64,000 bases of DNA from Dendrolimus kikuchii. Its lineage: Eukaryota; Arthropoda; Insecta; Lepidoptera; Lasiocampidae. The stretch covers positions 6,632,210 to 6,696,209 of the forward strand of contig CM034407.1 of assembly GCA_019925095.2 (NCBI GenBank), written 5' to 3'. The position numbers were made by a program, and so were the translations under genes. Below are positions 1 to 11,142 of the stretch, one piece after another (position 1 is the stretch's first letter; each line of letters opens with the position of its first letter). The notes beneath the pieces were generated by a model, which was given only the letters and a program-made list of their open reading frames with translations, ran no database searches and was not told the origin of the DNA.

Positions 1-139
1 GGATATGCATGATTACATACCAATAGTAAGGGATACCGAAGACTGCGCGAAGCGAAAAAGATAATTTAGGAAAGCACACCCCGGCCTTCGAAGTTGATGA
101 ATTTACAAGCAACTAACATTGAACGCTAGGATGACGATA

Positions 140-336
140 TCTATATTAATATTATAAAGAGGTAAAGTTTGTCTGTTGGAAGTAAACTCTTGAACTACTG
201 AACCGATTTTATTTTTTGTTTGAAAATTCTTTCACCATTAGAAATCTACATTATTCCTGAGTGATATAGGCTATATTTGATTGTGATTTATAATATTTTT
301 TTAAAACCCCTAGCGAAGTGAACAAGGGTCAACTAG
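140..336 (+). mobile_element. Short Helitron-like non-autonomous element (type B)
   Basis: The unit starts TC after a host A at 139 and ends CTAG at 333-336 before a host T, the insertion pattern expected of Helitrons. It begins near 'tattaatattataaagagg' and carries the degenerate phrase 'ctgaaccgatttt'. The same layout recurs at 28200-28416 and 60437-60635. It has no coding capacity, so any transposition would depend on proteins from elsewhere. Confidence 0.65.
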
Positions 337-377
337 TTATTTAATCATTGGCATCAGTCTGTGGAAGTGTAGACTGA

Positions 378-622
378 TATATCGAGCCTTTACCGCCATG
401 TTATCGTAAGCGATATTTGGACGTAAGTATATTTTTCTTATAAAAGGTATTTTAACCTATTATTTTGATTTCAAACTTTCAGTTTCTTAATTCAATAGGG
501 TCTAATATAAGTAAAACTGAACGTATTAAAACAAAGTAATAGTTTAAAATACCTTTTGCACCAAATAATATTCTGAGGTCCAAATGTCGCTTACGATAAA
601 ATGGCGGTAAAGGCTCGATATA
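378..622. mobile_element. MITE with long terminal inverted repeats
   Basis: The left arm from 378 ('tatatcgagcctttaccgcc') is repeated inverted at the right end, finishing at 622, over about 43 bp with two or three mismatches. A second inner inverted pair ('aaaaggtattttaa' and its complement) continues the fold. The ends allow a TA target duplication, but the AT context makes the exact boundary ambiguous. No ORF is present. The superfamily is not assigned. Confidence 0.75.
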
Positions 623-962
623 CAATACCTGACTACGTATAACAAAAATATTAGATTTCCTTCAATGCCTAAATTGAATCGAATCGCATGATAAATAAAT
701 AGATAAATAAATATAAATATTCACAAATTGATAACTGTTTTTATCGATGGGGTAGATAATGGATAATAGCACCCTTGTTAAATGTTTCCCATGGGATAAA
801 ACTATCGGTCGACACACGTGCGGTATGGGAAATGGATCGCCGTTAATTGGCATATTTTAACCGTGACCGTAACGAAGCTTATATGCATATAATATATATA
901 TCGTATATATGAATTATGCATATATGAAGTAGGTATACAAAATATATCTATCTATCTATCAT
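623..962. other. AT-rich spacer ending in a (TATC)n tract
   Basis: No gene is seen. Around 880-930 the sequence is alternating purine-pyrimidine with 'gcatat' palindromes. The (TATC)n run at 945-960 is the 3' tail of the minus-strand element next to it. Confidence 0.5.
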
Positions 963-1379
963 TTAAGAGCTATACTCTTGTCGGTGGAGCTTCCTCCAGT
1001 CTTCTCTATTATGGGCCAGTTGTTTTACTTCTATGTAAGACACGACATCCGCATTTTCTTTTATTTGATCCATGAGTGCTCACCTTGGTCTTCCCTTCCC
1101 TCTCCTTGCCTTCGCTTTGCCTTTGATTATCGTGCATAACAAGGCGTCGTGTCGTAGCAAATGGCCAAATATCTTCCACCTTCTTTCCTCCAGAGTTTTT
1201 AAAATTGTGCGTTTCTCCTTTACCATATCCAGTACTTCTTCGTTGGTCTTCTTTTCTTTCCAACTTATTCTCCCCATGCGTCTCCAACACCACATTTCAA
1301 ATGCTTCTAATCTATCGCGATCTCTTTGTGTCATTGCCCATGCTTCACACCGATATAAAGCCATGCTCCAAATATAAAT
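963..1379 (-). pseudogene. Non-LTR retrotransposon RT C-terminus, 5'-truncated, with one in-frame stop
   Basis: On the minus strand a frame open from 1379 reads 'WSMALYRCEAW', then 'RLEAFEMWCWRRMGRISW', then 'GHLLRHD' and 'GKGRPR'. This is the C-terminal region that follows the polymerase domain in many insect non-LTR reverse transcriptases. A TGA at 1080-1082 interrupts it right after GRPR, but the same frame continues through 'MDQIKENAD' and 'REDWRKLHRQ' to a natural TAA at 963-965. The stop could come from a single CGA to TGA transition. The tail is (GATA)n in sense, with almost no 3' UTR, as in RTE-like elements. The rest of the protein is missing. Confidence 0.85.
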
Positions 1380-1721
1380 TTAAATTAAACTTTTTTTGAA
1401 CGGATTGTGCTATTTTAGACCTAAATAAATAGTTTTTACAAAATATATACATGTAAGAATTTCATTTAACTATCTTTGTATTAAATTTTAAAAATATGTA
1501 TATACTAGTTACTGTTGTCCATCGTTCGTATGAAACATATTTATATCCTCTGAACCCTGTAATATAATTATAGAATTGAAATAAACAAAATCCTTTTTAA
1601 TCACTGAAATTTAGTTTCGGGGGCCTCATTAAGAAAATTCAAAAAACGGTCTATATAGGCATAGTATACATTTTTGTTTACACAAACTGAACCTTCAATG
1701 TTATTGGTATATAGATTTTGT
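1380..1721. other. Spacer, nothing recognised
   Basis: AT-rich sequence with short A and T runs. No ORF or repeat end that I can match elsewhere in the window. Confidence 0.4.
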
Positions 1722-1975
1722 ATAAACTCAGACGAACAAAATAGGTGGTAGACCGATCTCCGACCTCTCAGAGTGAATCTGATTTTGGGATAGTAAACTC
1801 GCGCCGTAATGTGTAGAGAGACTAGAGAACTAAGAATTAAATAATCGAGTTCGTACGGAAAATGGTGGAATAGTTTCCAATGGATACATTTCTGTCAACC
1901 ACATAGACGCAAATCACGTGTATAATACGTATACTATATAAGTTTACGCACACAAGTTTATAAAAATTTGTTCAT
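1722..1975 (+). repeat. Dispersed repeat Y, longest copy
   Basis: It starts 'aaactcagacgaacaaaata' and runs through 'ccgacctctcagagtgaatc' to 'agtttacgcacacaagttt'. The second half aligns with 37347-37490 (shared 'tttacgcacacaagtt' and 'accacatag.cg'), and the first half with 25214-25300 and 36416-36490. It has no coding potential. It is probably a TIR DNA element (see 37325-37560). Confidence 0.6.
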
Positions 1976-3318
1976 GTAGCCTCCATACTTTCATTGGTCC
2001 GATATTATACAGTAAAATATTTTAATAATACATTAAACTCTTACACCAATATTGTTTGTAAGGTATTTTTTAACAAAAGAAAAGGCATTTTTTTCTAATA
2101 AAACAATATTAGAAATTATCGCGATACAAAAGAACTGCCAACTCAATAAGATTTCATTATTCTCAATTCGGCACTAACTTTCGTTATTGTTTTAAATGGA
2201 ACGCGTCAATTTCAATTTGGGAACGCCTGCGCGTGCGCATTACAGATTTATTTTTTCCATTTTAAACGTCTGACAGCTGTCCGACTAGAATAATAAGGTA
2301 AGGTTAAAAAATAATATTGTATTAGCATTTCTTTTATTAATTTGAAGAAGGTATATGATGATCGGTCGGTTACAGTTTTAAACAACTAATAATTTTTCGC
2401 AATGTACCTGCGCAGTAGACCAATTTTAGTAGCTCGTGATAGTGTCCGAATCATGTAAGCGGAACATAACTAAGAATGCATAGCAAGTAACACTGCCATT
2501 TCCGCTTATGAATAAAGTCAAATATATATATAACTGCAGATCGGCATTATAAGTCGTGTAAAACTGTACAATATTTAAAAAAATACTAAGGAATTACTAT
2601 CACCCAGGAAAAAACGTACACACTATATTTTTTTAAATAAACTATACATTCACATTACACACGAACACGTAACTGTAAACAATTTATTTCACAAACAGAA
2701 TTGTATCAATTAGGAAGGAGGTCCCCAAGACGCACAGGTCGACCTAGTTTAGGGACCAATGTACTTAAATAATGTGATTTGGGTTTCCTAATTAATTAAC
2801 TTTTTTCCCTAGGCGATTGTCATTCTTGTCTTCTTCCATGATTACAATTAAATAAGTGCTATATTAAAACAGAAAATAACTACATCAATTATCATCCAAA
2901 CCTAATATACACGTGTAAACATCGTGAAGGACAACAATGTTGCGTTACGGATACGGAAGTCGTAATACCGACGTGGGAAAAGCCACATAATTGCAGTTGT
3001 CGCAAGGACGACCGGTGCCTTGTAACCAGGCATGGTAACAAGACGGTTTTTTATAGTACACGACACGATACTCAATAATGACGCGTTATAGTCCTTACAT
3101 TCTTTGAATACAGATCCAGTGTATCGGACACGTGCGGTCACACCCTGTTTTCATTTTACTTATGCTGCTTCACTGGCGATCCACTTTACCAGAAGTTTCC
3201 TGTCTTTAATATTTTTTCTGACCTTACACTCCCTGTTTCAGGTGATGATTCTTTTGCTACATTCGTAAGATCTCTATGGTGGTTACACTCTTTGTTTTTA
3301 TCTGTTTATTATTGTACA
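1976..3318. other. Spacer, no recognisable gene
   Basis: A 79-codon minus-strand ORF at 2902-3141 sits in slightly CpG-richer DNA but shows no domain and matches no family I know. The rest is AT-rich with short homopolymers. Confidence 0.4.
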
Positions 3319-3764
3319 CTAGCTGACCTGGCAAACTTCTTACCACCTCAGAATCAATAAATAAAAAAGCTGAATGATAACTGCAGAATGTTTCAATTTT
3401 AATACACAATGTGATCAAAACTTAACCGGAACGAACATCAAACGCTTGACATTCAAAACCAAAACGACTAAAAAAAAACTTCACTTTTAAGTTTAATTTG
3501 ATATCTGAACGACTTTTAATTTAAATTTAATTGATTTCTAAACGACGGACGAACATCAAATGTTTGACAGGTAGGAATATTTTCTAAGGGAAAGCGAAAT
3601 TGTTATTTTTACTATGTTCCAAGCATTTTTTTCATATTTACTCACCTTTTAAACCTTCCCTGGACTTCCACAAATAATTCAAAACCGAAATTAGCCAAAT
3701 CAGTCCAGCCGTTCTCGAGTTTTAGCGAGACTAACGAACAGCAATTGATTTTTATATATATAGA
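3319..3764 (-). mobile_element. Helitron-like non-autonomous element (type C)
   Basis: Read on the minus strand, it starts TC at 3764-3763 after a host A (complement of 3765) and ends CTAG at 3322-3319 before a T. Near the sense 5' end is a degenerate stretch with 'gagaacggctggactgattt'; the 3' end reads 'ttgccaggtcagctag'. An internal motif 'gaacatcaaa.g.ttgaca' occurs twice (near 3433 and 3549). The copy at 50752-50962 has the same end layout. Confidence 0.7.
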
Positions 3765-3789
3765 TAGATATTGAAGTATAAAATAGATG

Positions 3790-3885
3790 CCGTTAGTCAA
3801 TCGTAGTCCATTACTGGATGAAGTTCTGGCTGAGCTCGCACCACATATCCCGACACGCTTTCTTCGTCCAACAACCACCGGCGAA
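3790..3885 (-). pseudogene. Terminal fragment of a non-LTR RT (WT-type C-terminus)
   Basis: One minus-strand frame reads 'WTKKACRDMW' then 'LSQNFIQ', stop, 'WTTID', stop. This matches the consensus end of RTE-like insect RTs, in which a W-x-x-x-A-x-D-R-x-x-W segment is followed by a 'QQWT' end. The first stop (TAA) sits where the second Q of QQWT is expected. Only about 30 codons remain. Confidence 0.55.
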
Positions 3886-5649
3886 CTATACTACGTTAAC
3901 TGAAATCTGGTCTCCGGTGCAGAAGCCTGCTCTATGTTGCAACCTTGATTACCTTGGTTCTCTTACGCTAATCGTCATTAAGGGTTTTATTTATAGCATA
4001 ATTCTGAACATATCTCATTTTATAATTAGCTCGCCAAGTGACTTGGAATTTATGGCCGTACCAGTGCCCATATCTCTGATATTGTACATATAAAATTATT
4101 ATAATGATATAAAATAAATAGGAAAACAGACAGAGCCGTTATATACAAGAAAGTGAACACTTGTTTTTCTTTGATAAGAAATCCAACCTTGTACCGAAAT
4201 GATAACATTTATAGAACGACCAACAAGGCCTTCAGCGCGTGGGAGCAATGCACAAGTTGCCTTGAATATTCAATTTGAAATACAGCATACCATCATTGCG
4301 ATATCGGGTGTGGTAAATGACATACTGCTGCTTAAGGAAAATTAGTCCAAATGATCTCATTAATACTGCTGAGGTATGTGTTTTACACATCGCTAAATTT
4401 AGTGTGTTTTGTTCCTATGAGAATGGCATAGTTAGTACTGACTAAAGCTTCCTACAAATAGAGAGAGATAAAATCTTATTTCTTATATCACTATTGTTTC
4501 ATTGCATATAAGTATTTTTTTGTATTAGGTATATGTATTTTAACACACCACAGAACAAACCATACCTACATTTTTCTACTACTCCCATCCTACAACTGAT
4601 AAGACATTGTGCAGGACAGGAGAAAGTAGCGCGCTCTTCTTTCGGAAAGACTCACTTTAGTTCGCTGAGCTTAGGGACACTTATATCAGTATGCATCATT
4701 TATAAAGCCTTATTATGAGTAACCATAAAATTCAATAGTGAATTTATAATTGTGACATGTAAATTTGTATTTGCAACTCGTAAAAAATTGCAGTTCGTAA
4801 AAACAAAATATCATATTTAAGATAAAAGGTAACATTGAGAATATTGAAGGTTAAATACATATAAATATACCGCCGCACCGCTAGTTGGGTTATAGTTACT
4901 GTTCAGGAAAAACCATAGATATTCAAGAAGGCTTTTAGTAAAGCAACTCTTTGCTCACCCCCTCATGGGAACCAATCGTGTTAGTACTCTCGTATTTACA
5001 ACTCAGTGTATTGCGCTCGCTTCAAAACATTCGTCCAAAGAATATCTACAAATTCTCCAAAAATAACCCTACACATTTATTATTATGTGTGGTCCAAAGG
5101 AAAGAAATAGAAATCAAAATGGAAACATAATATTTATACTCGAATTTACGGTTTGGGAATACAAATGAAGTGTTAACAATCGTGTACTTTAAACGCGGTG
5201 ACATTGGTCGTGTCCGGTTCATCTCACATTTTAATGTATTTCATTATCCCTTTGAGATACATGAATATTTAATCTAACAATGCTAATGAAAATGTCCTTT
5301 TATAAAGGTTTAATAGAATGTAAATTCTATTAATAGCTTTAAAGGTAATGATTTTACACAATATGCAGTGTGAGATATTTAAATATTATTTCGGCACTTT
5401 TCTCTTCTTTATTATTGTATCTACTTCACTTGGTACGCATTTCGATGCCTTCTATTGTCACTCCATTCATGTACCGCGCTATGATGTTCATTTGTTGCTT
5501 TCCCGTGTACAGAGAACGTCTTCTAACTAACATGGTATATTAGACCAAAGCATAAAGTAGCCGGACCACATTTTTTAAACACGTAAAAATGCAGGTACTC
5601 CGAAATCGTAATTGTGTTTCGATACTTTCTACTCTTTACAGTATTTGTA
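3886..5649. other. Spacer, no recognisable gene
   Basis: The 91-codon plus ORF at 3818-4093 overlaps the RT remnant's antisense and is treated as a shadow. A short perfect hairpin ('taatagaat' arms) lies near 5311-5333. Nothing else could be assigned. Confidence 0.4.
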
Positions 5650-6250
5650 TATAGGTCGAGCCCAGGTTTGCTGATAACCGCTCCTCCTGCTTCTAACGAC
5701 CGTAACCCATGCTCTTCTTATGTTTGCTTGTAGGCAAACTGGCAAACAGAACACTTGGTGGTAGGTGATTACCTTCGCTTATGGACATCTGCAACATTAA
5801 GGCAGCCGATGCATTGCCTACCTCTTTAATACTTTAAGCATCTGTTTACGCTCTTTTTGAAAAGACCCATATTATAGCGCTCTGGGAAAACCGTGGGAGG
5901 GAGTTCATGTCATATCTTGCACACATATGACATAAAAGAGCGTGCGCCACGTGCAGTGGAGGGCTTCCAAGTGTTTAGGAAGTGTAGATGAACTCCCAAT
6001 AGACGGTGAGTGGTGCGATGATAGAATGGCGACGTAGGCACCAAATCAAATAGCTCATCAAAGCATTCCCCGTTGTACAGAAGGTAACACACTTGAGCGC
6101 TAACGTCCCTTCCAAGGCTGAGAAACTCTTAAACTGTCAAGAATCCGCTGCAAGGAGTCAAGTGGGGAGCAGTTATTACTGTCCATTCACTTGCCTTAAG
6201 CCTATATTGGACAGTTCAATTCTGTCTTTCAATTTTGATGTATCAACGAA
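5650..6250 (-). pseudogene. Degraded non-LTR retrotransposon C-terminus (Jockey/CR1-like)
   Basis: Minus-strand pieces in three frames line up in order with a family common in Lepidoptera: 'LSLGRDVSA', 'YLLYNGECFDELFDLVP', 'FYHRTTHR', then 'ERYNMGLFKKSVNRCL' and finally 'GCLNVADVHKRR' before a stop near 5778. At least two frameshifts and one in-frame stop (after NRCLKY) separate them. The 3' untranslated part continues through 'tgttctgtttgccagtttgc', a variant of the tail motif seen in several other elements here. The polymerase core is gone. The insertion appears old. Confidence 0.75.
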
Positions 6251-6339
6251 AGTGTTCCATATAAGCATCCCATAAACTTAAAGTCGATGTCATAGAATAC
6301 GGTCGTGTCCTTGCAGCTCTGGGGCTTTCTGTTGATCTC

Positions 6340-6461
6340 TAAATATCAATAACAGTATTACCATTGGTAGAAAATTGATATTACTTGTATGGAGCTTATA
6401 TTAAATTTTGACCAGTAGTTAGGCAAGTGAACGATTTGTAAGTTATAGAAACTGGCCATAA
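6340..6461. mobile_element. Decayed TAA-flanked MITE
   Basis: The right end ('gaaactggcca' then TAA at 6459-6461) matches the ends of the MITEs at 8033 and 15041. The left end has diverged and resembles the MITE at 10190 ('ccattggtagaaaattgata'). A candidate TAA lies at 6340-6342. Confidence 0.5.
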
Positions 6462-7238
6462 TTGATATTACGAACTAGACGATTGCGGGTAGAGGTTGTT
6501 GAAGTACGAGAAGTGTCCATCGGCAAACCTGCGCGCAGCTTATAAGTACCAAAAATTATCATAAAGTAAGAGAAGAGATGTTTGTTATTTTATGGTTGAA
6601 AGCTAATACTTTTTCCGTATAGGTGTTGTGGTAAAAGCTTTAGAGTTTTGAATAAATAAAAAATCCAATGTTCCCATATGACTACTACTGTCTTTAAGTC
6701 CTGACCAATAGGAAGCGGTTATGAATATGAAACACCGTACAAAGCAAACGACTTGAGAAACTGTCAGCCCGTCACCTTTACTAATTCCAAACAAACATAC
6801 ATTATCATGTGCATTAGAATTTCAAAATGTTTGTTCACACCTATTTGCTTACAAACTTACTACGACTGATCGATTAGCTTAGCGTAGGAGGATCGGGAGA
6901 GACTACTGAACTAACTTAAATATCACTCTAGTGGGTATTTAAGTTTTACTACTACGTAAAAAATTACGATTAGTACCAAAGGGGTTTGGAATGCTTTTCC
7001 ATCCGAAATTTTCCTGAAGCACTACGATATATGGTTTCTTAATAAAGATGTTAAAAACCACGCTGAAACAGTTGAATAATGTTATAACATGATCAATAAA
7101 AAGTAAAAAGAACTTGAGACATCTGCGTAATCGTAACAAGTGGAGAACTATTGTTTCTACATACCCCCATGGCATAGACAGAAATGTTTGTATCATAAAA
7201 TGCATAATAATTTTATAACATCTATAATATTATAACAT
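6462..7238. other. Spacer with a dispersed 20-bp motif
   Basis: At about 6518 the motif 'catcggcaaacctgcgcgca' followed by 'gcttat' is near-identical to one at 48379. ORFs of 63 and 88 codons on the minus strand (6603-6794, 6939-7205) have no recognisable domain. Confidence 0.4.
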
Positions 7239-7888
7239 TCTAAACCCGCCATGTCTGTACATTGAAGCTATTTAAAAAAAAACAACGGAAATAGACTATA
7301 TAAACGATGGAGAACACGATGCAGTTTGTTTTAGATTTCTTGTCTGTTTGTTCGGGATTCAAGTAAAAACAACTGGGCCGATTTCGATGCGGTTTTCTCT
7401 GTTCGACAATTAATTCTTAGACTTAAACTCTGCGCTACTTTTTATCCTGGGAATGTTTTAGATTTCTTGTCTGTTTGTTCGGGATTCAAGTAAAAACAAC
7501 TGAGCCGATTTCGATGCGGTTTTCTCTGATCGACAATTAATTCTTAGACTTAAACTCTGCGCTACTTTTTATCCTGGGAATCCCGCGGAAATTTTTCTGT
7601 GAATTATTAAAAATGGCCAGTTTAAAAAAAATCGAATTCCAATGTGATTTTTTTACTTATTGATGATAGCAAATGTAATGTAATAAAATGTGTGATATTT
7701 TTGTCCCCGGGAGTCCCGCGGAAATTTTCCCAGGAGCGGTTTGAAGTTGTTCGGATGTAGAAAAATTAGCTTATTCCGACACAGTTTCCACTAAAACGAT
7801 AGCTTATATGCTTTTTTTTAAATGTTGCGATGCTCTGTATCCCGGGAATTTCAAGTCAAGAGCGGACGAAGTCGCGTGCAAATCCTAG
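7239..7888 (+). mobile_element. Helitron-like element (type A) with internal tandem duplication
   Basis: It begins near 'tctaaacccgccatgtctgt' and ends CTAG at 7885-7888 before a T, after 'gcggacgaagtcgcgtgca'. A 127-bp unit (7329-7455) is repeated almost exactly at 7456-7582. Imperfect copies of a palindrome related to 'tcccgcggga' recur inside. Other family members lie at 14263, 18792, 22520, 40762 and 56527. It has no ORF. Confidence 0.65.
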
Positions 7889-8029
7889 TGTTATATAAAA
7901 TACTTCGTGTCTAAAGTCTGATATAAGTACATTAGTTGAGTAGTTAGTTTGTTAAACTGGCTATAAATCCTTATCATCATTTGGACATTAATTCACTAGA
8001 TAACTAATGTAAAGTAATAAGTTATCGAT

Positions 8030-8165
8030 TAATGGCGGGTTCCTATATCTTACTATTCATTCACTTGTCCTACCATCGTTTGAATTTTGGCATTACATGG
8101 AGCTTATGCCAGCTTTTAACCGATAGTAAGGCAAATGAACGGTAAGATATAAGAACCGGCCATAA
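8030..8165. mobile_element. PIF/Harbinger-type MITE with TAA target duplication
   Basis: The element spans 8033-8162 with inverted ends ('tggcgggttcctatatctta' and the complement at the right). TAA at 8030-8032 and at 8163-8165 is the direct duplication. A 3-bp TWA duplication is the hallmark of PIF/Harbinger, so that assignment is inferred. It is almost a full palindrome and non-coding. Confidence 0.8.
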
Positions 8166-9050
8166 GTAGATGTCTGTCAAAACGATGATAAGCGTTTATT
8201 CGCAACGCAAATGCAATAATGATGCAAATGTAAACCAGGTTTTACCTACGTAATACATTCTCGCCCTATTTCTTTGTACGACAAATATAATACAAACCTG
8301 GGATATCCCAACAAATAAATATTCGACCAAAAAGGCGCATAAGAATCTTATGGCCGTTGACCCAAACCGTCCGAATGTTGATTAGCTTGTGTGAACTCCA
8401 TTCTCGTACATACAATTATATAATTCCCATTATTCGGACGTATTCAACTGTCACAAATGAGTGGATCCATCAAGTATTCGTCGCGATATGATGGATTTTA
8501 TACCATCAATGGAAAAGATATGTAGATTACGTTTTGAGATGCAAATTTCATACAATTATTTTCTCGAGTGTGTACATCTTGAATGAGCATTTCTAGTTTC
8601 ACACCTTTCTCATTGTGTTCTATGACAATTGTTAATTTTGAGATGGGTTTTAATAGGTCAATAGTCACGCCTTACCTTGGCCTTAGTCCCAAAAATAATA
8701 GTGAATATGAATATTATAATGAATTCGTTCCATGATTTTAGAGATGAGAGGAAATCTTAAATATTATAACTGCTTCTTGCGCTTCATCTAGAACTCTAGA
8801 TTGTGTATCATTTTCGATCCGGGTCTTAATAGCGAATTTTAGGAAATTTGTTTGATATGTATTGGTAGGCATAAGAAGTTGCATGAATTGCGTGATCCTT
8901 GCTATATTTCTAATACGATTCTGCTAACATTATCATTTTAATAACACCGTTGACAAATCGTTTGATTGTATAATCGCCCATTTTCGTTGTTTATCTGTAT
9001 AGATTAATTATTTTTTTAGTAAATTGGAATAATAACATATTATATACGAG
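8166..9050. other. Spacer, nothing recognised
   Basis: Plain AT-rich sequence. No inverted ends, tails or meaningful ORFs were found. Confidence 0.4.
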
Positions 9051-9180
9051 TATTCCCAATAAGAAGCAAGTGAGGTGTGTAAGAATAAGCCTGAATGGCG
9101 CTAAATTGTTCGTGCCTACCCCGCAAGGGAATTGGCGTAAAGTTATGTATGTATGTATGTATATATATATTCCCAATAAG
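9051..9180 (+). mobile_element. RTE-like retrotransposon tail, copy a, with 13-bp TSD
   Basis: The insert (about 9064-9167) encodes the last ~33 codons of a non-LTR RT, ending 'AYPAR.LA', then a (TATG)n tail. The flanking 'tattcccaataag' at 9051-9063 and 9168-9180 is a perfect target-site duplication. The insert is 5'-truncated inside 'KEASEVC'. The codon after 'AYPAREL' region differs slightly from the consensus and the stop is TAA. Confidence 0.9.
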
Positions 9181-9256
9181 GGAATTATGCTTTTATGCAA
9201 TATCTATATCTATGTGTTGAGTATTAGATAAACTTTCTATCTTTTAAATTTCAATT

Positions 9257-9793
9257 AAGTCATAGACCTTTTTTTTGTTAACGCCGGGGGAATGCCTTTA
9301 GACATATCGGGCCCCAGGGGACGTCACCGAGGTGTATGTAGGCTTCCGACTGCCGGTGTTACAGAACTTGAAGCACCGACTGCCACACTACCCACTAAAC
9401 TTTCCAGCGTCCCTCCGCATTATAATGAGGCGCCACGGAACCGTAATCATAGATAGGTATGTCTGTCGCGTCACCTCGATGCAAGCCGACAAGGTGGGGT
9501 GTCTCTGGGCCCAGATCACCGCACGGCACTGGGTGTGGTTCGCCGGAAGGGTCCCTCGACCCCCAGTCCCACTACGTTATCGGGAGGAGATGAGCAAAGC
9601 ACCGCCTACGAACCCCTCTTCGCCGTATGCGACAAGGGGTTGCCTGCTCATCCTCCTCCCTTTCCTTTTGGCGGCCTCCTTCTGGAACATAACGTCATCG
9701 CAGAAAGAGGCTACTGCTAGCCAATTCGACTCGCTGTGCACCATCTGGTCGAGTACACTGTACTTATATATATAAATAACAAGTCAAAGACCT
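9257..9793 (-). mobile_element. 5'-truncated LINE 3' region with poly-A and TSD
   Basis: This block is much more GC-rich than its surroundings. On the minus strand it ends 'ggcattcccccggcgttaac' followed by an A run (complement of 9269-9276). The sequence 'aagtcatagacct' at 9257-9269 recurs as 'aagtcaaagacct' at 9781-9793, a 13-bp duplication with one mismatch. Plus-strand ORFs of 147 and 73 codons are antisense to the element and have no recognised domain. The clade is unknown. Confidence 0.75.
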
Positions 9794-10186
9794 AATAATG
9801 TTCCAAACATTTTCACTTCAAAATTTATGACTATCGAATATTATTTTGATCGACATTATCTATCTACATACTTCCGTATCAAAGAATAATCATGATCTCC
9901 ACTCGACGTTTAAGTATTGCCTTCGTTATCATATTTGTATCGATGGCTCCAGCAGTTCTAGTCATCAACGTGTGTCGTAACCAACTAGATTATAAATTAA
10001 GTATTTCTAATCGAATTGGTTCATTCTTTTTTTATAAATATCGTTTTGCGAGCTTTGTGTGAGCATGTCAAGTCTTAGAATTCATGAATATTCAAGTTTA
10101 AAAGTAATATGCTAAAAAGCAATTTTAGACACCCAAACATTACAACGTGTTAATGGGCCTCATCTCATATGCTAGTTTGCTGTACC
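9794..10186. other. Spacer, nothing recognised
   Basis: AT-rich, no tails or inverted ends. Confidence 0.4.
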
Positions 10187-10329
10187 TAACTATCCATTCT
10201 TTTACATTGGTAGAAAATTGATATTTTTATTTGTGTAGAGTTTATGTCAAAGCAGTAAGGCAAAAAAATACCTCCATAAAAGTAATCTCAATTTTCTGCC
10301 AATAGTAAGATTAAAAGACTGGATAGTAA
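10187..10329. mobile_element. Second type of TAA-flanked MITE
   Basis: The 137-bp element at 10190-10326 starts 'ctatccattcttttac' and ends with an imperfect inverted copy ('agattaaaagactggatag'). TAA flanks both sides (10187-10189, 10327-10329). The inner 'ggtagaaaattgatatt' links it to the 6340 remnant. A partial relative lies at about 41170-41205. Confidence 0.75.
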
Positions 10330-11142
10330 CAGACTAGGAAAGATACAGGAATCCGACATTGGTCCCGACAGTCGATTTTTAGACTTTTTTTAACAGTCAT
10401 AGATACTCTACCGCCCAGAGATAGCAATAAAGTAGCCAGTAAGACCTATCGACTAAACCACCCTGGTATACCACCGCAACGCCGTAATATTAGAATCTCG
10501 GGAACCGAAGATACTTCCGATAATCCTAAGGGCGTTGAGCCCCTTCTGTTGGTCGGTATCTAGATTGCTTTAACCCTTACAATAACAACAAAACCCTCCC
10601 AAATTAAATATTGCACTATTGATCCACAAATAATTATACATTGGTGTTAAGTTACTATCAGAATATAAGATATATTTTGATTTGAATAGAAATATGTATA
10701 ATGAAGCTAATTGTGTGTGAACCAACACTTGAATGAAGGGTATCTATGAATATTTATGGTAATTCGTGTTGGTTATGAAGTTATGATTGACGGTTAAGTA
10801 ACTGTATGTCGTCGAAATAATCTGAAGCTGGTCAAAAATTTATTAAATATTAACTGTGACCGTCATTTGGTTCACGCGAGGTTTGCAGTTTATAATCTTT
10901 TGTTTTAACAAGCTATACCAGAATCACTACACAACTTGTATATTTAATAAATTTTTCATTTCTTCTTAAAACAATAATTTTACTTATTTTACACCCTTAC
11001 ATTTTTAAACATAATTTTGTAATATTTTAGTTTTGTTTAGTTCTTAATGATTTAACATTTTTATACTATTTAATTATAATTATGCAGATAAATTTATTAT
11101 GAAATAATCAAATAATACAGAATGTTGGTACTTAATAAATTA
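10330..11142. other. Spacer with a GC-richer island at 10430-10570
   Basis: The island contains 'cctaagggcgttgagcccct' and reads unlike the AT-rich flanks. It may be a fragment of a mobile element, but I could not match it to another copy here. Confidence 0.35.

Noticed and set aside
2902..3141. 79-codon minus ORF as a possible gene
   Set aside because: No motif, no signal peptide, no neighbouring exon, and length compatible with chance.
9332..9775. 147-codon plus-strand ORF
   Set aside because: It lies antisense to a poly-A-tailed LINE insertion and its length follows from the high GC of that block.
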